Notes: generated from the letters alone by a model not told the origin. 64,000 bases of DNA from a bacterium SCSIO 12844 (GCA_024397935.1 CP073743.1:496001-560000); one strand, 5' to 3'; counted from the first letter of the stretch, positions 42,566-53,600 are shown. Numbers and translations are program-made.

Positions 42566-45500
42566 GTGAAAGAGTATATTGGTTTAACAAGTTGGTTAGA
42601 TACAAATTTTATAGAAAAAGTTCTATATGCAAGATTACATTCTGCAAATAAAACTGTATGTATTCCTGCATTGGATGATAGAAAAGAACTTTCAATTGCT
42701 CTAGAACAATATAATGAAACACTAGGTAAACCGCGTAGAGTAGTCACATTTGATAGTGAATCAAATCAAGTTAGAATGAGTCTTGGTATTAATGGAGGAA
42801 AAGATTGGAGTGAATACAATCAGTTTGTAATTCCTGTTAATACAGGAGCCAATCATAATGAAGCAATTATCTTATTTCCCAACAGCGTACCTAAAAAAGC
42901 TATTTTTATTGACCCTATGGGCCATCCAATACCTGAAAAAAGACGGCGTGAGCTTGAAGAACTAGGGTTTCGAAATATCTCATCGACTAGGGCTGTCCAG
43001 CGTGATGGTTATCATTGTGGTGATTATTCCATAGAGTTAGTTAGCCAGATTCTGTCTAAAGAAGATCCTGCAGCCCTTACTCAGGAAGATTTAAATGAAA
43101 TCACAGATGCAGTTGGGAAATATGATAAACCGCGCTTAGACAAAAATCGGGCTGATTATGTTCATGAGTATTTGATGACACTGACAGGTGACGAAGCTAA
43201 TCCCATTACAAATCAAGTATTAGTGAGTGAAAGCTTAATTGCTAAAATTAGACAGGAGCAACGTGATTTAGCTTATCGGAGTCCGTATTTATTAATTAAA
43301 TCAGATGAAGAAGTACAACGTCTTGATGTAGAGGCAAGCATAAGGGCAGCTTCAGCATATCGGGAATATACAGAGAGGTTGAGGCTAGAATCAAGCTCTG
43401 AGAGATCAGTGAAACAGCCATTGGATCGTAGATCAACATCAACTGAGAGATCTCCCATAGAGACAAAATTAACTGAGGCCGAGCTAGAAAAGCAAAAAGC
43501 ATTGCTAAGAAGGCATAAAACTGCTCAACTTGACACTAAAATAGTGCTTTTACAAACAGAGCGTGAATTACTTGAAAAATTGCAAATAAAAGAGTCTTTA
43601 GAGCTTAGTGATATTCAAACCTTAATTAATAATGCAGTTAATATTCAAGAAATTAAGAGTCGTTTATTAGAGTTAGAAGCTAGCTTTGAATTATTATCAG
43701 TAGATTTAGTGATCAAATCTAAAGAAATAGCTAGAGTCTTTGATTCAGCAATTGAGGAGCCTCAAGTAGAGTCAATGGATGCTATCAATGAATCAATCAC
43801 AGATTTTTTGAAGTTTGAAGATTTGGTTAAGATTGCAGAGCCTTTAGAATCAATTGATCAAATAACACCGTTATATCGAATTGCAAAAGAGTATGAAGAG
43901 AAACTATTAGAATTGCAAGATGCTCAAGCACTAGTAAGAGAAAAAGAGTTAGAGCATGATAAGTTAAATCTACTTGGGGTGGATAAACATGATGTAGTTA
44001 AGCGATGGAAAATATTGCATCAAATTATAATAGAGGTAAAGTCAAATTATCGTGAGCACTTGGATAGGACAGGTAAAAGAGGCGAGGAAGAAGCTAATAG
44101 GCTAAGAGTTGAAGATAAGTTTAATACATTTACTCAATACGGAGCCACATTTGGTGACGGAGTTGACGTTGCTGGACTTAGTTACCAAGGTTTAGCTAAA
44201 GCTCTTTATGATTGTTATCAAGAAATGTTCTCTAGAGAACCAAAAGTATTTGGCAGTTCAGTTAAGATGTCAGATAGTCGAAGACTTTTGTTATTGAGTT
44301 TAAGGCAAATTGATATTGTTGAATCCGATTTTAGTAGTGAAAGAAAATTAGAGGAAAAAATTGGAAAAATTAACTTTAGTTCTGATAACGAAGTTGTACT
44401 TAACAACCTATTTCGACCGAAAAGTGGCACAGCAGTAGAGTTTTTAGATACGTTTTCAGAACTATTTTTAATTGACCGCTTGAAAAAGCAACATAATAAG
44501 GAAGTTTTAAATGTAGCACGTCATAGAGCTGCTTTAGCTGATGAAGGTTTAAAGGAATATATACGCTTAAATAAAGCTAATTTATTAAAAATTAAGGCAT
44601 TTGTTGCAAAATGTAGTGAATTAGGCCTATCTGATTTAGAAGTACAATATAAAGATATACTTAGTAAGTGTGAGAGAGTTCAATTAGAGATTAAACAAAA
44701 TGAGGCTAAGGGTTCTGAGTCTAAAGAAATGATTCAAAAAAATCCAAGAGGATACATTACATCAAGACTAGAAGAGATAGAAACAGCATCAATTGCGTGT
44801 AAGAAGGAGCTAGATGAATTAGCAGCAGAAGAATTTAAAGGCATAAAACAAAAAATTATTGCACCAGATCAAAGCGAATCTCTTGAGGATACATTGGAAA
44901 GCCATATAGCTGAAACACAGATATTAGGTGAACATTTTAGAAAATTAGCGAGTAGTCGTGTGGAAGGGTTAGATGCTAGGCAGAAAGTCATTTTTAATGG
45001 TATGTTAGATAGAATTTTATCATCAACAAATGATAAGTCAGCTAATAAGCAATTACGTCATGCAAAGAGTGGGTTAGCTAAAAAAGTAGAAGTTTGTAAT
45101 CAATTGGTATTAAATGGCGAAGATAGAAAGCCAGGGGCATTACATGCAGCTGTCCAAGAGCTACATGAACAAATGAGCATTACGTATGATTTAATGGCAC
45201 AAGCAAAGCAACAATTAACTGAGGGTTTAGTGTGGCTATTAATGAATTCAGATCAGGAAGTTGTATTACCTGAAGGCATTGTTGCACTTGATTTCAGTCA
45301 TATGGATCTAAGAGGTGTTGACCTAAGTAGAGTCAAAGATCATTCAGGAGAAACATTTGATTTTAGTTATTCTATTTTTAATCAAACAAAATTAGGCCTT
45401 ATGTCAGAAGATGAATTGTCAGATAATTTACAAAATTTAAAGAAATTAATTGGAGTTAGGCCTAGTGTCAGCATAAAAGAGCTACATCAAGCACTTGTGA

Positions 45501-48500
45501 ATTTTGCAAATCAGGAACTTAAAAGTGGTGTTTCCAGTGGTGAAGAATTTGAACAATTTAAAACGCATAATATTGAGCAAGTTAAGAAGATTTGGGAATT
45601 TCATTTTCCAAATTTCAGAGTAGAGCTGTCAAATGATGATAATCTTTCAGAGATATTAAGACATCTAAATACAATTACTCAATCAATAGAGCATCATTCA
45701 GGGTTAGAAACTCAATTTCCAGTACATATGGATTTTGTTAATTTTAGCCAAGCTAAATTTATCGGAGAAATTAATAATACATCCTTAGAGTATGCAATTA
45801 TGCCAAAAGATTTAAGAGGCGTAAAATTCAAAAGTTGCCTTATGCATAGAGCTAAATTTGACGGATGTATTGTTGATGAAAATACCAAATTTTCAGTAAC
45901 TGCAGATGGTTTAAGAGGAATTGTTCCTAGAGTAACCTCTAAAGGCGAAAGTATATCTTTAGCTGGATTAATAATTGATGGCCATAAAGGGGGTAGTTTA
46001 CCAAGAGATTTAAGAGGTTTTGATCTAAGTGGGGCAGTTTTGTTAAACCTAAATTTAGATGAGTATATTATTGATGAAACCACCAAACTTAATAGAGTTA
46101 TTTTCAATAATATCTCTTTTAATAACTGTCAAATAACAAAAGCACAGTTTAGTGACTGTCAATTTGAGCAATGTGAATTTATTGGCGAAAAATTAGATAT
46201 GACTGCTGCAGAATTTGATGGTTGTACTTTTAACCAACTTAAGCTTGGAAATGGATTAGAGTTTAATGAAAGAGAAGGAAGATTTGGAGTTAAAATTCAA
46301 TCGAGTTTCAAAAACTGTAAATTCAGAGGAACGACAGAGTTATCATCTCATTGTGATATTTCAATGAGTTGTTTTAATAATGTTTATTTCGAAGAATTAT
46401 CCTTAGATTGGTTGGGTTGTACGCTTCCAACAGATACAGAGAGAAATACTAATATAAGCATTAAACAGTTAAATAATGGTTCTAGTATATCAAAGCAAGA
46501 GTTAAGAGGAACGGTTCTAGCCAATAGCAAAATTACTAAAATTGTAGGAGTAAGCGCAGATACATTTATTGACCAGTTCGATGATCAGGTTCAAAGATTA
46601 GCCGAGGTAGAAAAGCGTAGCACGAGTGAAATAAGAAAGCGTGCTTTTGATTGGTTTCGTAAGCATATTTCACAAGTATCAGGGTATGGGGAGTATATTA
46701 AAGTATTAGGAATGCTAAAAAAATGGCAACAGGGTGAATCTGAAAATAATAATATAAACAAACTAGATTATAAGTGGAGATTGTTCAATCATTATAAAGA
46801 AGGTATTTATAAAAGAGGAGCAACTAGACCATCAAAATTGGGTAATTTAATGATTCAGATGGTTGAAAATACACTTAAAAAAATAGAGACTGAGCATGCA
46901 GTTGCAACTCATGATAATCAATTACCCCATGAGTATAAATTCCTTCAAAAGGCTTTTAATCAGTTATTAGATCCTCAAGAGACGCTTGGTAACTACAAAA
47001 GGCTTGCTATTAATCCTATCATTGTTGATGCTGTTGAAAAGATAAGACGTGGCAAGAAAGCTTTTGGTGCTGATATTTTCTCTCGTTATGCTCATTCGGC
47101 TATATCAATGCAGACTGATAGAGAGAGTGCCACCATGCAGCAAATGAGAGGGTTTACCTCAGTTATGGTTGAGAAGAACCATTTTGATCATTCAATTAAA
47201 GCTTTAGTTTCTTTATTAATTTCAGAAAAACCTGCTATGATTGAGGAAGTTATTGAAAATTGGAAGCCGCTAGAATTATTTCAAGCTGTACTAGCCTTAG
47301 AGTTAACTCACCCTGATCTAGCTGCAAAGCTAACAGATTCTGACTGCTATCGTGAGCTACGCGAGCAAGTGAAATTTGTTGCGCTTACATATGAAGACTT
47401 ATTGAAATCAGCTATCTTTGATACTTTAGAGAACTTGGCGATAAAAGATAAAAAGTTGGCAAAATTCTTTATAGAGATGCTAAGGGAACTACCTTTATCA
47501 AAAAGAGCATTTTTAAATGTGGCAAACGCTCAAAGATTTATTGAAGGTCGTGATAGTGGGGATATATTCGTTCATGACAAAATATCAGTTGCTACAAGAA
47601 TGGAGTACCTTAATGAAGTGCTTAAACTTTTTGATGATGATTATCAGTTTTTTGGTGGAAGCGAGCAAGCAGATGTTAATGCGATAAGGAAGGAGTTTCG
47701 TAGGCATTTCACACTAGATAATAAAACATTTAGGCATCGAGTTTCTAACAATAAAGAAGCTTATCCTCCAGAGCGACAAAGGCAAGTAGAAACATTCTTG
47801 GAATCAGAAGCTTCAATTGGTTCAAAAGAACATCCTACAGTTAGTTGGCCAAGGGATCGCTCAACAGAATTTACTGGAGATGAGCAATATTATCAATTGC
47901 AAGATATTGTTACTGGCTGGGCTTGCGAAAAAGCACAGGCATCACAAATAGACCAATATGTAAGAAAAGTAGTTTCACTTGCTTTAGGTCGTTACTATCT
48001 GGATGTAGATAAGAAAAATGCTCAAATAAATAAGCGTTTTAATGGAATTGCTGAAGTCTTACCAAATGGCAATATTAAGCATACTTGGTTATCAGGAATA
48101 GAAAGAAGTTTATATACTTTAAAAGATCTAGAAGATATTTTAGAGCATATTAATAAGACAAGAGGTGCTGGAAAACGGTTATTTAATGAAGCTGATCGAG
48201 CTGGGAATGCCTTTAATTATGCGCTAAATAATATAAAACAGAATGAAATATTTAAATCTATGTCAGATGGTAGTCAATTAGTGGTAACTCATAGCGGTAA
48301 ACTACCAAAAAAAATAACATTTACATCAGGTTTATTAGGATTATTGAGTGCTAGGGTTGGTCGTAGAGTAACCATAAGTGATTCTCATGATAGATCAAGT
48401 CGATATAATCCAAATGATACAAAAATTAAAGTGTTAAAAGGTAGAGTAAAAAATGGGTTTAGGTTTATAAATGAAACCATTGATAATTTAATAGACACTA

Positions 48501-48952
48501 GCAAAGCACTAGCAAAGCATCAAAAACAATTGCAAAGTGTAGAGGAAGGTAGCTTTATCGACACATTTCTAGAATTTGTAGGTGATTATGATCCAGTAAA
48601 AGCAAAAAAATATTATCAGCAGGCTATAGTTGGTGATAAAGAGCGACTTACGGCTAAGGTTGACAAAATATTAAAGTTGCTAGAGGGTTTAAAAGATAAT
48701 TTGAGCGGTTTAAATAAGTTGGGAGATACAACCTATAAGGCTCAAGATATAGAATTAATTCAACAAGCTATAGTAAAGATAAAAGAAAATAAATCAGTAG
48801 AAAATATTCAAGTAGAATGCCAAAAAGTTGTTGCTGTACAAAAGAGAGAACCTGCCGTGAAAGGTCAACGATCAAAAGCTCCTAAAATATTTAGGGATCA
48901 CGGTCAGCAGCGAACCTTTGAAGTAGGCCATGATATTGGTCAAGTTGGCTAG
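42566..48952 (+). CDS. Giant protein: N-terminal CE-clan (Ulp1/DUB-like) cysteine protease signature, coiled coil, pentapeptide repeats; candidate effector
   Basis: The 2128-residue product starts at GTG 42566, six bases after AGGAGG; an open frame extends 11 codons upstream without a site. Near the N-terminus are His97 (GANHNEAIILF), Asp116 (AIFIDPMGHP), Gln145 and Cys151 in VQRDGYHCGDYSIEL. The order His-Asp-Gln-Cys, the Gln-to-Cys spacing of six and the CGxY context match Ulp1/SENP, ChlaDub and SseL-type CE-clan enzymes, which remove ubiquitin or ubiquitin-like tags or act as acetyltransferases. Charged coiled-coil-like helices fill ~300-900. Pentapeptide-like repeats occur at ~906-943 (DFSHMDLRGVDLSRV) and ~1056-1250 (AKFDGCIVD, DLRGFDLSGAVLLNLNLDE). 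The helical remainder is unknown. No signal peptide or membrane helix. Inferred: host-directed function. Confidence 0.75.
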   Translation: MKEYIGLTSWLDTNFIEKVLYARLHSANKTVCIPALDDRKELSIALEQYNETLGKPRRVVTFDSESNQVRMSLGINGGKDWSEYNQFVIPVNTGANHNEAIILFPNSVPKKAIFIDPMGHPIPEKRRRELEELGFRNISSTRAVQRDGYHCGDYSIELVSQILSKEDPAALTQEDLNEITDAVGKYDKPRLDKNRADYVHEYLMTLTGDEANPITNQVLVSESLIAKIRQEQRDLAYRSPYLLIKSDEEVQRLDVEASIRAASAYREYTERLRLESSSERSVKQPLDRRSTSTERSPIETKLTEAELEKQKALLRRHKTAQLDTKIVLLQTERELLEKLQIKESLELSDIQTLINNAVNIQEIKSRLLELEASFELLSVDLVIKSKEIARVFDSAIEEPQVESMDAINESITDFLKFEDLVKIAEPLESIDQITPLYRIAKEYEEKLLELQDAQALVREKELEHDKLNLLGVDKHDVVKRWKILHQIIIEVKSNYREHLDRTGKRGEEEANRLRVEDKFNTFTQYGATFGDGVDVAGLSYQGLAKALYDCYQEMFSREPKVFGSSVKMSDSRRLLLLSLRQIDIVESDFSSERKLEEKIGKINFSSDNEVVLNNLFRPKSGTAVEFLDTFSELFLIDRLKKQHNKEVLNVARHRAALADEGLKEYIRLNKANLLKIKAFVAKCSELGLSDLEVQYKDILSKCERVQLEIKQNEAKGSESKEMIQKNPRGYITSRLEEIETASIACKKELDELAAEEFKGIKQKIIAPDQSESLEDTLESHIAETQILGEHFRKLASSRVEGLDARQKVIFNGMLDRILSSTNDKSANKQLRHAKSGLAKKVEVCNQLVLNGEDRKPGALHAAVQELHEQMSITYDLMAQAKQQLTEGLVWLLMNSDQEVVLPEGIVALDFSHMDLRGVDLSRVKDHSGETFDFSYSIFNQTKLGLMSEDELSDNLQNLKKLIGVRPSVSIKELHQALVNFANQELKSGVSSGEEFEQFKTHNIEQVKKIWEFHFPNFRVELSNDDNLSEILRHLNTITQSIEHHSGLETQFPVHMDFVNFSQAKFIGEINNTSLEYAIMPKDLRGVKFKSCLMHRAKFDGCIVDENTKFSVTADGLRGIVPRVTSKGESISLAGLIIDGHKGGSLPRDLRGFDLSGAVLLNLNLDEYIIDETTKLNRVIFNNISFNNCQITKAQFSDCQFEQCEFIGEKLDMTAAEFDGCTFNQLKLGNGLEFNEREGRFGVKIQSSFKNCKFRGTTELSSHCDISMSCFNNVYFEELSLDWLGCTLPTDTERNTNISIKQLNNGSSISKQELRGTVLANSKITKIVGVSADTFIDQFDDQVQRLAEVEKRSTSEIRKRAFDWFRKHISQVSGYGEYIKVLGMLKKWQQGESENNNINKLDYKWRLFNHYKEGIYKRGATRPSKLGNLMIQMVENTLKKIETEHAVATHDNQLPHEYKFLQKAFNQLLDPQETLGNYKRLAINPIIVDAVEKIRRGKKAFGADIFSRYAHSAISMQTDRESATMQQMRGFTSVMVEKNHFDHSIKALVSLLISEKPAMIEEVIENWKPLELFQAVLALELTHPDLAAKLTDSDCYRELREQVKFVALTYEDLLKSAIFDTLENLAIKDKKLAKFFIEMLRELPLSKRAFLNVANAQRFIEGRDSGDIFVHDKISVATRMEYLNEVLKLFDDDYQFFGGSEQADVNAIRKEFRRHFTLDNKTFRHRVSNNKEAYPPERQRQVETFLESEASIGSKEHPTVSWPRDRSTEFTGDEQYYQLQDIVTGWACEKAQASQIDQYVRKVVSLALGRYYLDVDKKNAQINKRFNGIAEVLPNGNIKHTWLSGIERSLYTLKDLEDILEHINKTRGAGKRLFNEADRAGNAFNYALNNIKQNEIFKSMSDGSQLVVTHSGKLPKKITFTSGLLGLLSARVGRRVTISDSHDRSSRYNPNDTKIKVLKGRVKNGFRFINETIDNLIDTSKALAKHQKQLQSVEEGSFIDTFLEFVGDYDPVKAKKYYQQAIVGDKERLTAKVDKILKLLEGLKDNLSGLNKLGDTTYKAQDIELIQQAIVKIKENKSVENIQVECQKVVAVQKREPAVKGQRSKAPKIFRDHGQQRTFEVGHDIGQVG

Positions 48953-49127
48953 ACTATATAGCTAACTTGTTACATTAATCTAACTGAATATATCTAAAGA
49001 ATTAGGCATTTCCCTGCTTAGTAATCAATCTAATTATTTCAATTGAAAAACATAATAACTTGTTATAAGAAAGTGTTTCACTAATAATCAAAAATATAGG
49101 TATGCATCAATAACAAGGAGGTTAGTG

Positions 49128-50417
49128 ATGAGTCCTCATGAATTTTATAAATTATTTATCAATACGTTATCCATTATTAAAACTTTAGCTAAATCCCATA
49201 GCAATTGGAATTGGCAGAATTTAGAGGATGCCATTAATACGCAGTTAATTCCATTTTTAGATAACCTAGATTCGGTAATTACAGATAGTACATTTTTAGT
49301 AGATCATATTCAAAGTCCTAGTGTTGATTATCTAAAAGAGAATTTTAATGATTTATATCAGTATGAATCTGTACGAGCTCGTACTGGTCAATTAAATTTT
49401 GATGCTATTTTCCATGCTGAAATGGTATTAAAGTGTATTTTTAATTTTCAGCATCCATTATTTAATCGTTTTATAGGGGCGTTTATTGATCAACTCATTT
49501 CTGATTTTCCTGAGAATAAAAAATTAATGCTACGTTTAAATGTATTACATCAGATAAAGAAGGATTTCAAATTAAAAGTAGATCTCTTAAGTATTGATGA
49601 GCTTTCTCAAAAGCTAGAAAGTAACCTTGAACAATTGGCTGAATTACAAAAAGAAGTTGACTTAATTGATATAGATGAAATGGTGGTTCAAACTAGTAAA
49701 ACTGATATGCTGCAACGTTTTCATGCCCAGAGGGAATTACTGGAAGATATTGCTTATCTCTATTGTCATGGCTCTAATCAATATAGTGGATATCAAAATA
49801 TTAAAAAACATGATCAGAAGGACTTTGAACGTATTTTTGGGCAATATTTGGACTATGATTATGGGCAACCAAGACTTAAAACTTTTTATCAAGTTGAGAA
49901 TTTTGATTTTAAAGACGCTTTAGATAACCTCTTTATAGCCTGTCGAGATTATTATTTACGCTTTAGTAGTCGTCAGTGCGGTAGTATTGCAGAGATTTTA
50001 AAAAATGAAGTCAACCAAAACAAAAATAGCTTAGGAATAGAAGTTTTAACGGGGGATGCTAGAGAGAAAGTTGACTATACTTATGAAGTTTCTAAAGAAA
50101 ATTTAGTTGACGAATATCAACAAAATCAGTTAGCGTTTCAACAGTCTACAAAGCCTTTAGAACGTCAAATGTTACAAATGACTATTCTAGAATTAGAAAA
50201 TGAAGGCTATGACCTTTTAGCCCAAGCTCAAATTAAAGTATCTGATGCGTATCAATTATCATTAGAGCAGTCTAAGCGAACTTTAACTACACCAAGCTTA
50301 ACTGAGACTCCAGTACCAGCGATAGAGTCAAATGCATCAGAATCACCAAAACTATCATTTTTAGAATCTGGATTACAAATGTCTCGCCAAGTTAGTAGCG
50401 CATTATTTAAAAAATAA
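49128..50417 (+). CDS. Unknown island protein sharing a domain with the 1359-residue neighbour
   Basis: A 429-residue cytosolic-looking protein, started at ATG 49128 six bases after AGGAGG. It is mostly helical. Residues ~90-300 align by eye with residues ~110-335 of the protein encoded at 50664: ELLEDIAYLYCHGSNQYSGY parallels KLLEDFATNYYSGGNSGI, then ENFDFKDALDNLFIACR parallels KNFDFNEIVSSIIANCQ. The C-terminal ~60 residues are Ser/Thr/Pro-rich. No known family is recognised and no catalytic motif is obvious. It lies between the two giant genes on the same strand. Confidence 0.8.
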   Translation: MSPHEFYKLFINTLSIIKTLAKSHSNWNWQNLEDAINTQLIPFLDNLDSVITDSTFLVDHIQSPSVDYLKENFNDLYQYESVRARTGQLNFDAIFHAEMVLKCIFNFQHPLFNRFIGAFIDQLISDFPENKKLMLRLNVLHQIKKDFKLKVDLLSIDELSQKLESNLEQLAELQKEVDLIDIDEMVVQTSKTDMLQRFHAQRELLEDIAYLYCHGSNQYSGYQNIKKHDQKDFERIFGQYLDYDYGQPRLKTFYQVENFDFKDALDNLFIACRDYYLRFSSRQCGSIAEILKNEVNQNKNSLGIEVLTGDAREKVDYTYEVSKENLVDEYQQNQLAFQQSTKPLERQMLQMTILELENEGYDLLAQAQIKVSDAYQLSLEQSKRTLTTPSLTETPVPAIESNASESPKLSFLESGLQMSRQVSSALFKK

Positions 50418-50601
50418 TTATAATAAAATAAGAATTAATTATAAAAATACAATAAAATATAACTATATTTTCAATAGTAATGTTTCAATTTATTTTGTTT
50501 TGTTTAAAATACTTACATAAATAATAATAAAAACATGTTACAGAAATATAAAAATAATTATTGTAATTTATTTAATAATAAAATAATAATCGAAGTGGAG
50601 G

Positions 50602-50628
50602 GTTAGAAAGTTTTAAAGTCTTTCTAAT
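50602..50628 (+). promoter_or_regulatory. Leader hairpin before the 1359-residue gene
   Basis: TTAGAAAG (50603-50610) and CTTTCTAA (50620-50627) form a perfect eight-base stem around a nine-base loop, about 36 bases before the ATG. No T run follows, so it is not a classical terminator; it could affect mRNA stability or ribosome access. The stem is AT-rich and chance is possible. Confidence 0.4.
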
Positions 50629-50663
50629 AACTAGAAATCCATATAAGTTTTGGAGGTTGCCAG

Positions 50664-53600
50664 ATGATAGAAAAAGTTTTAGATATAGTTAAACGCCCTA
50701 AAGGTGAGTTTGGTATACTTCAAGATCGAAAAGATATAGAGGAAATTTTAAATCCTCCTAAAGTTAAAAAGAAAAAAAAGAAAGAAGAAAGTATTAGCTT
50801 ATCATCTTCACCTGAATCAGAAATGTCTGTAATATCTGATAGGGTAAGCTCAAGTAGTGAAAAAAGAAATGGTAAAAAGAAGGCGTCTCCAATTCATTTT
50901 GATGAAAGTGGAGTAGGGACTCCAGATAGAAAAAGTGTTTCCTCTGCTTTAGCAAAAAGAATACAAAAAGAGGCTATAAAAGTTAGTTTAGAAGAATTTA
51001 TTCAATTTGAAATGACATTACGTGTAATGTTTCCTGAAAAAATTCATGAGCTGCCTGAGAACTTTTTTATAAGTATAATTGAAGAAACTTATCCTGAAAG
51101 TGCAAATGAAGCTTTTATTCATTTTGATTACCCTGTCACGCAATTGGCTGTATTACAAAGTTTAAACATTCAATATAACTTTATTGATCCACAGTTAATG
51201 GTTCATACACTGAGTGAGCTAGCACCTCCTAAAGAATCACCGCATAGTGAATTTGAAGAAAAGAAGAAAGCTTTAATAGATTTAGATGAAGAGATAACAC
51301 TTGCTCAAAGTCAATTATATAATGCACATGTTATAAAAAATGCACAGATAAAATTACTAGAAGATTTCGCAACTAATTATTATTCTGGAGGAAATTCTGG
51401 TATTCCTGGTGAGAATTTTAAAGGGCATAATAACTTAGCTCAGATTAATAAAGTTTTTGGTGAAATTTTTGATCGTGAAGGTAATGAGCTTAAGCTACGG
51501 GATGATATTAAAAAGAACTTTGATTTTAACGAAATAGTTTCATCCATTATTGCTAACTGTCAACGTGAACGTTCTGTTTTCACTCGCTTTTTTGGAAATG
51601 AACAGTATGGCTTAGTTGTTGAATCTCTAAGGGAGTGTATAAAGAGTCAACAAAATAGTGTTCAATATAGTGCTGGAAATGTTAGTTTAAGAAATGATAC
51701 CACACTTCCAGCTCAACCTAAGCAGGAAGGTTATATTAATAGTGATAGTATAAGACAGTTGGAGCTAACATTAGGTGAAAAAATAAGCGAGAAAGAGCAA
51801 CTATTAGAAGATAGTAAGGCTTTAGCTGGTAATGCAATAGAAAAAGTTGGCTTTTCAGCTATAGAAGCTTGCCAACAAAAAATTCAAGCTGAAAAAGAAG
51901 CTGAAAACAGATTTAATCAAGTATTAGCTGACATTAATAGGCTTATTGAGGAGTCTTCAGCGACTGCTAAAAACATGTATAAAAACTATCAAAATATTCA
52001 ATCACTTTATGAGAAAGTTAAAGAAAATCCAGGGTATGTTATCCAAGTTGAAGATGAAATAGTAAATAATGCTGCTCAGTGTGAGTCTTCAATGAAAGAA
52101 TTAAACAGCCGCATTGAAACTGCAAAAGAATTATTAGTGAATTTGAGAGAAGAAGCTATGCAAGCTGGTACTCAAAAAGCTAAGTTAGAATTAGAAAAAG
52201 CAGAGAGATTATTATTGACAGAATTAAATTTGTTATTACTTCGTCAAGATAGTTTAGATTTTATTGGTCAAGCAAGCACAGATGTATCACAAGAGAGTGA
52301 TAATATTCAAAAAATACTAAAATTACGTGATATTTCTTTAAAAGAAGTAAAAGCGGACCAAGTTGATATTAATATTATTCTTTCTCAAATTGTTGAGAAA
52401 GAATCTATCGAAGATAAAGAAGCATTAATTCAAAAAGCAGAGGAATTGCTTAAACAAGTTGAAGAAAAGAAAAATTCTGCTGTAGAGTTAGCTAATCAAG
52501 TTAAAAATGTAGAAAACTTTACTTATACTGAAGAGTCTGATTCAGAAGATCAGGCGAAGAAATTAGAAGGGGAAATTAGTAACCTATATCAGAGTATGAA
52601 TAGTGATTTAATTGCTGCTAAGAAAAGTTTAGTAGAGTTAAAAGAAAAGGCTAAACAATCGCAGGAAAGCTCTAAAAAAGAAATAAGTATAGACTCTCCT
52701 AACCTTTCTATGCGTGAATTACCAAAAATGGATAAAGTAGAGTTTGTTAGTGACTTACTCTCACGTATAAAGGAAATGCCTAGTTATGGGCATATTTTAG
52801 CGCTTCATAAAACAATTATGAAAGGATTAGAGCAGCCTGAAAGCCGTAGCCAGGATGAACGCTTAGGTGCTGAAACACTATCTCAAGTTAGACAACATAG
52901 TGATTATGTTAGAGCAAACTTGCCAAAGATAGAGCAACATATGGTTGATGCTATTGCTTATCATCTTTTTATACAGGATAGAGGTAATGCTCAGCAGCAG
53001 TTGATTATAGATAATCCTTGGTTGGAGAAACATCAAGAACAGTTATTGACAAGAGTAATAGATCTTCAAGTTAATAAAGTTCTAAAAGAGACAGTACCAG
53101 CTAAGGCAGATAAAGAATCAAGAGTGCCTACTATTAATAGTTTAGCTAGGCAATTTGATCATATAAATGACTATAGAGTGTTACTTGAATTACATAATAA
53201 AATTATGAAAACTCAAGCTTTACATTATCTCTATGAGCCTGAAGGTATGGGGACTGACTTTACTAAAAAAAGAACAGATACTTTGTCAACACCTTGTAGT
53301 AAGACTTGGTTTAATTCTTTTGAAAAGCCATTAGTTGATCGTCTAGCTGTTCTTTTGGAACAAGACGGTATAAAAGATAAAAAAGAAGTAGAAAAGATTA
53401 TCCAAGCAAATCCTTTTTTAGATGACTCTGATCATAAAAAAGTCCTTCTTCCTAAAGTAGAATATAGAGAAAAAAAAGAGTCACATAAAAGCTCTAGAGT
53501 ATCAATAGAGTCAACATCTTCTACGCCTTCAGTAGGTTTAAGTTTATCTTCATCCAGTGCCTCTCCTAAAAGAGATACAGATCAACTGATTGATAGTATC

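Noticed and set aside
45712-46107. 131-codon frame opposite the pentapeptide region of the giant gene
   Set aside because: A mirror of the repetitive codons on the plus strand; no start signal and no family.
1571-50660. Strong GGAGG ribosome sites as a signature of effector genes (1572, 42554, 49116, 50651 and minus strand near 42075)
   Set aside because: rpmB and the CsgG-like gene have equally strong sites, so the feature does not separate accessory from housekeeping genes.
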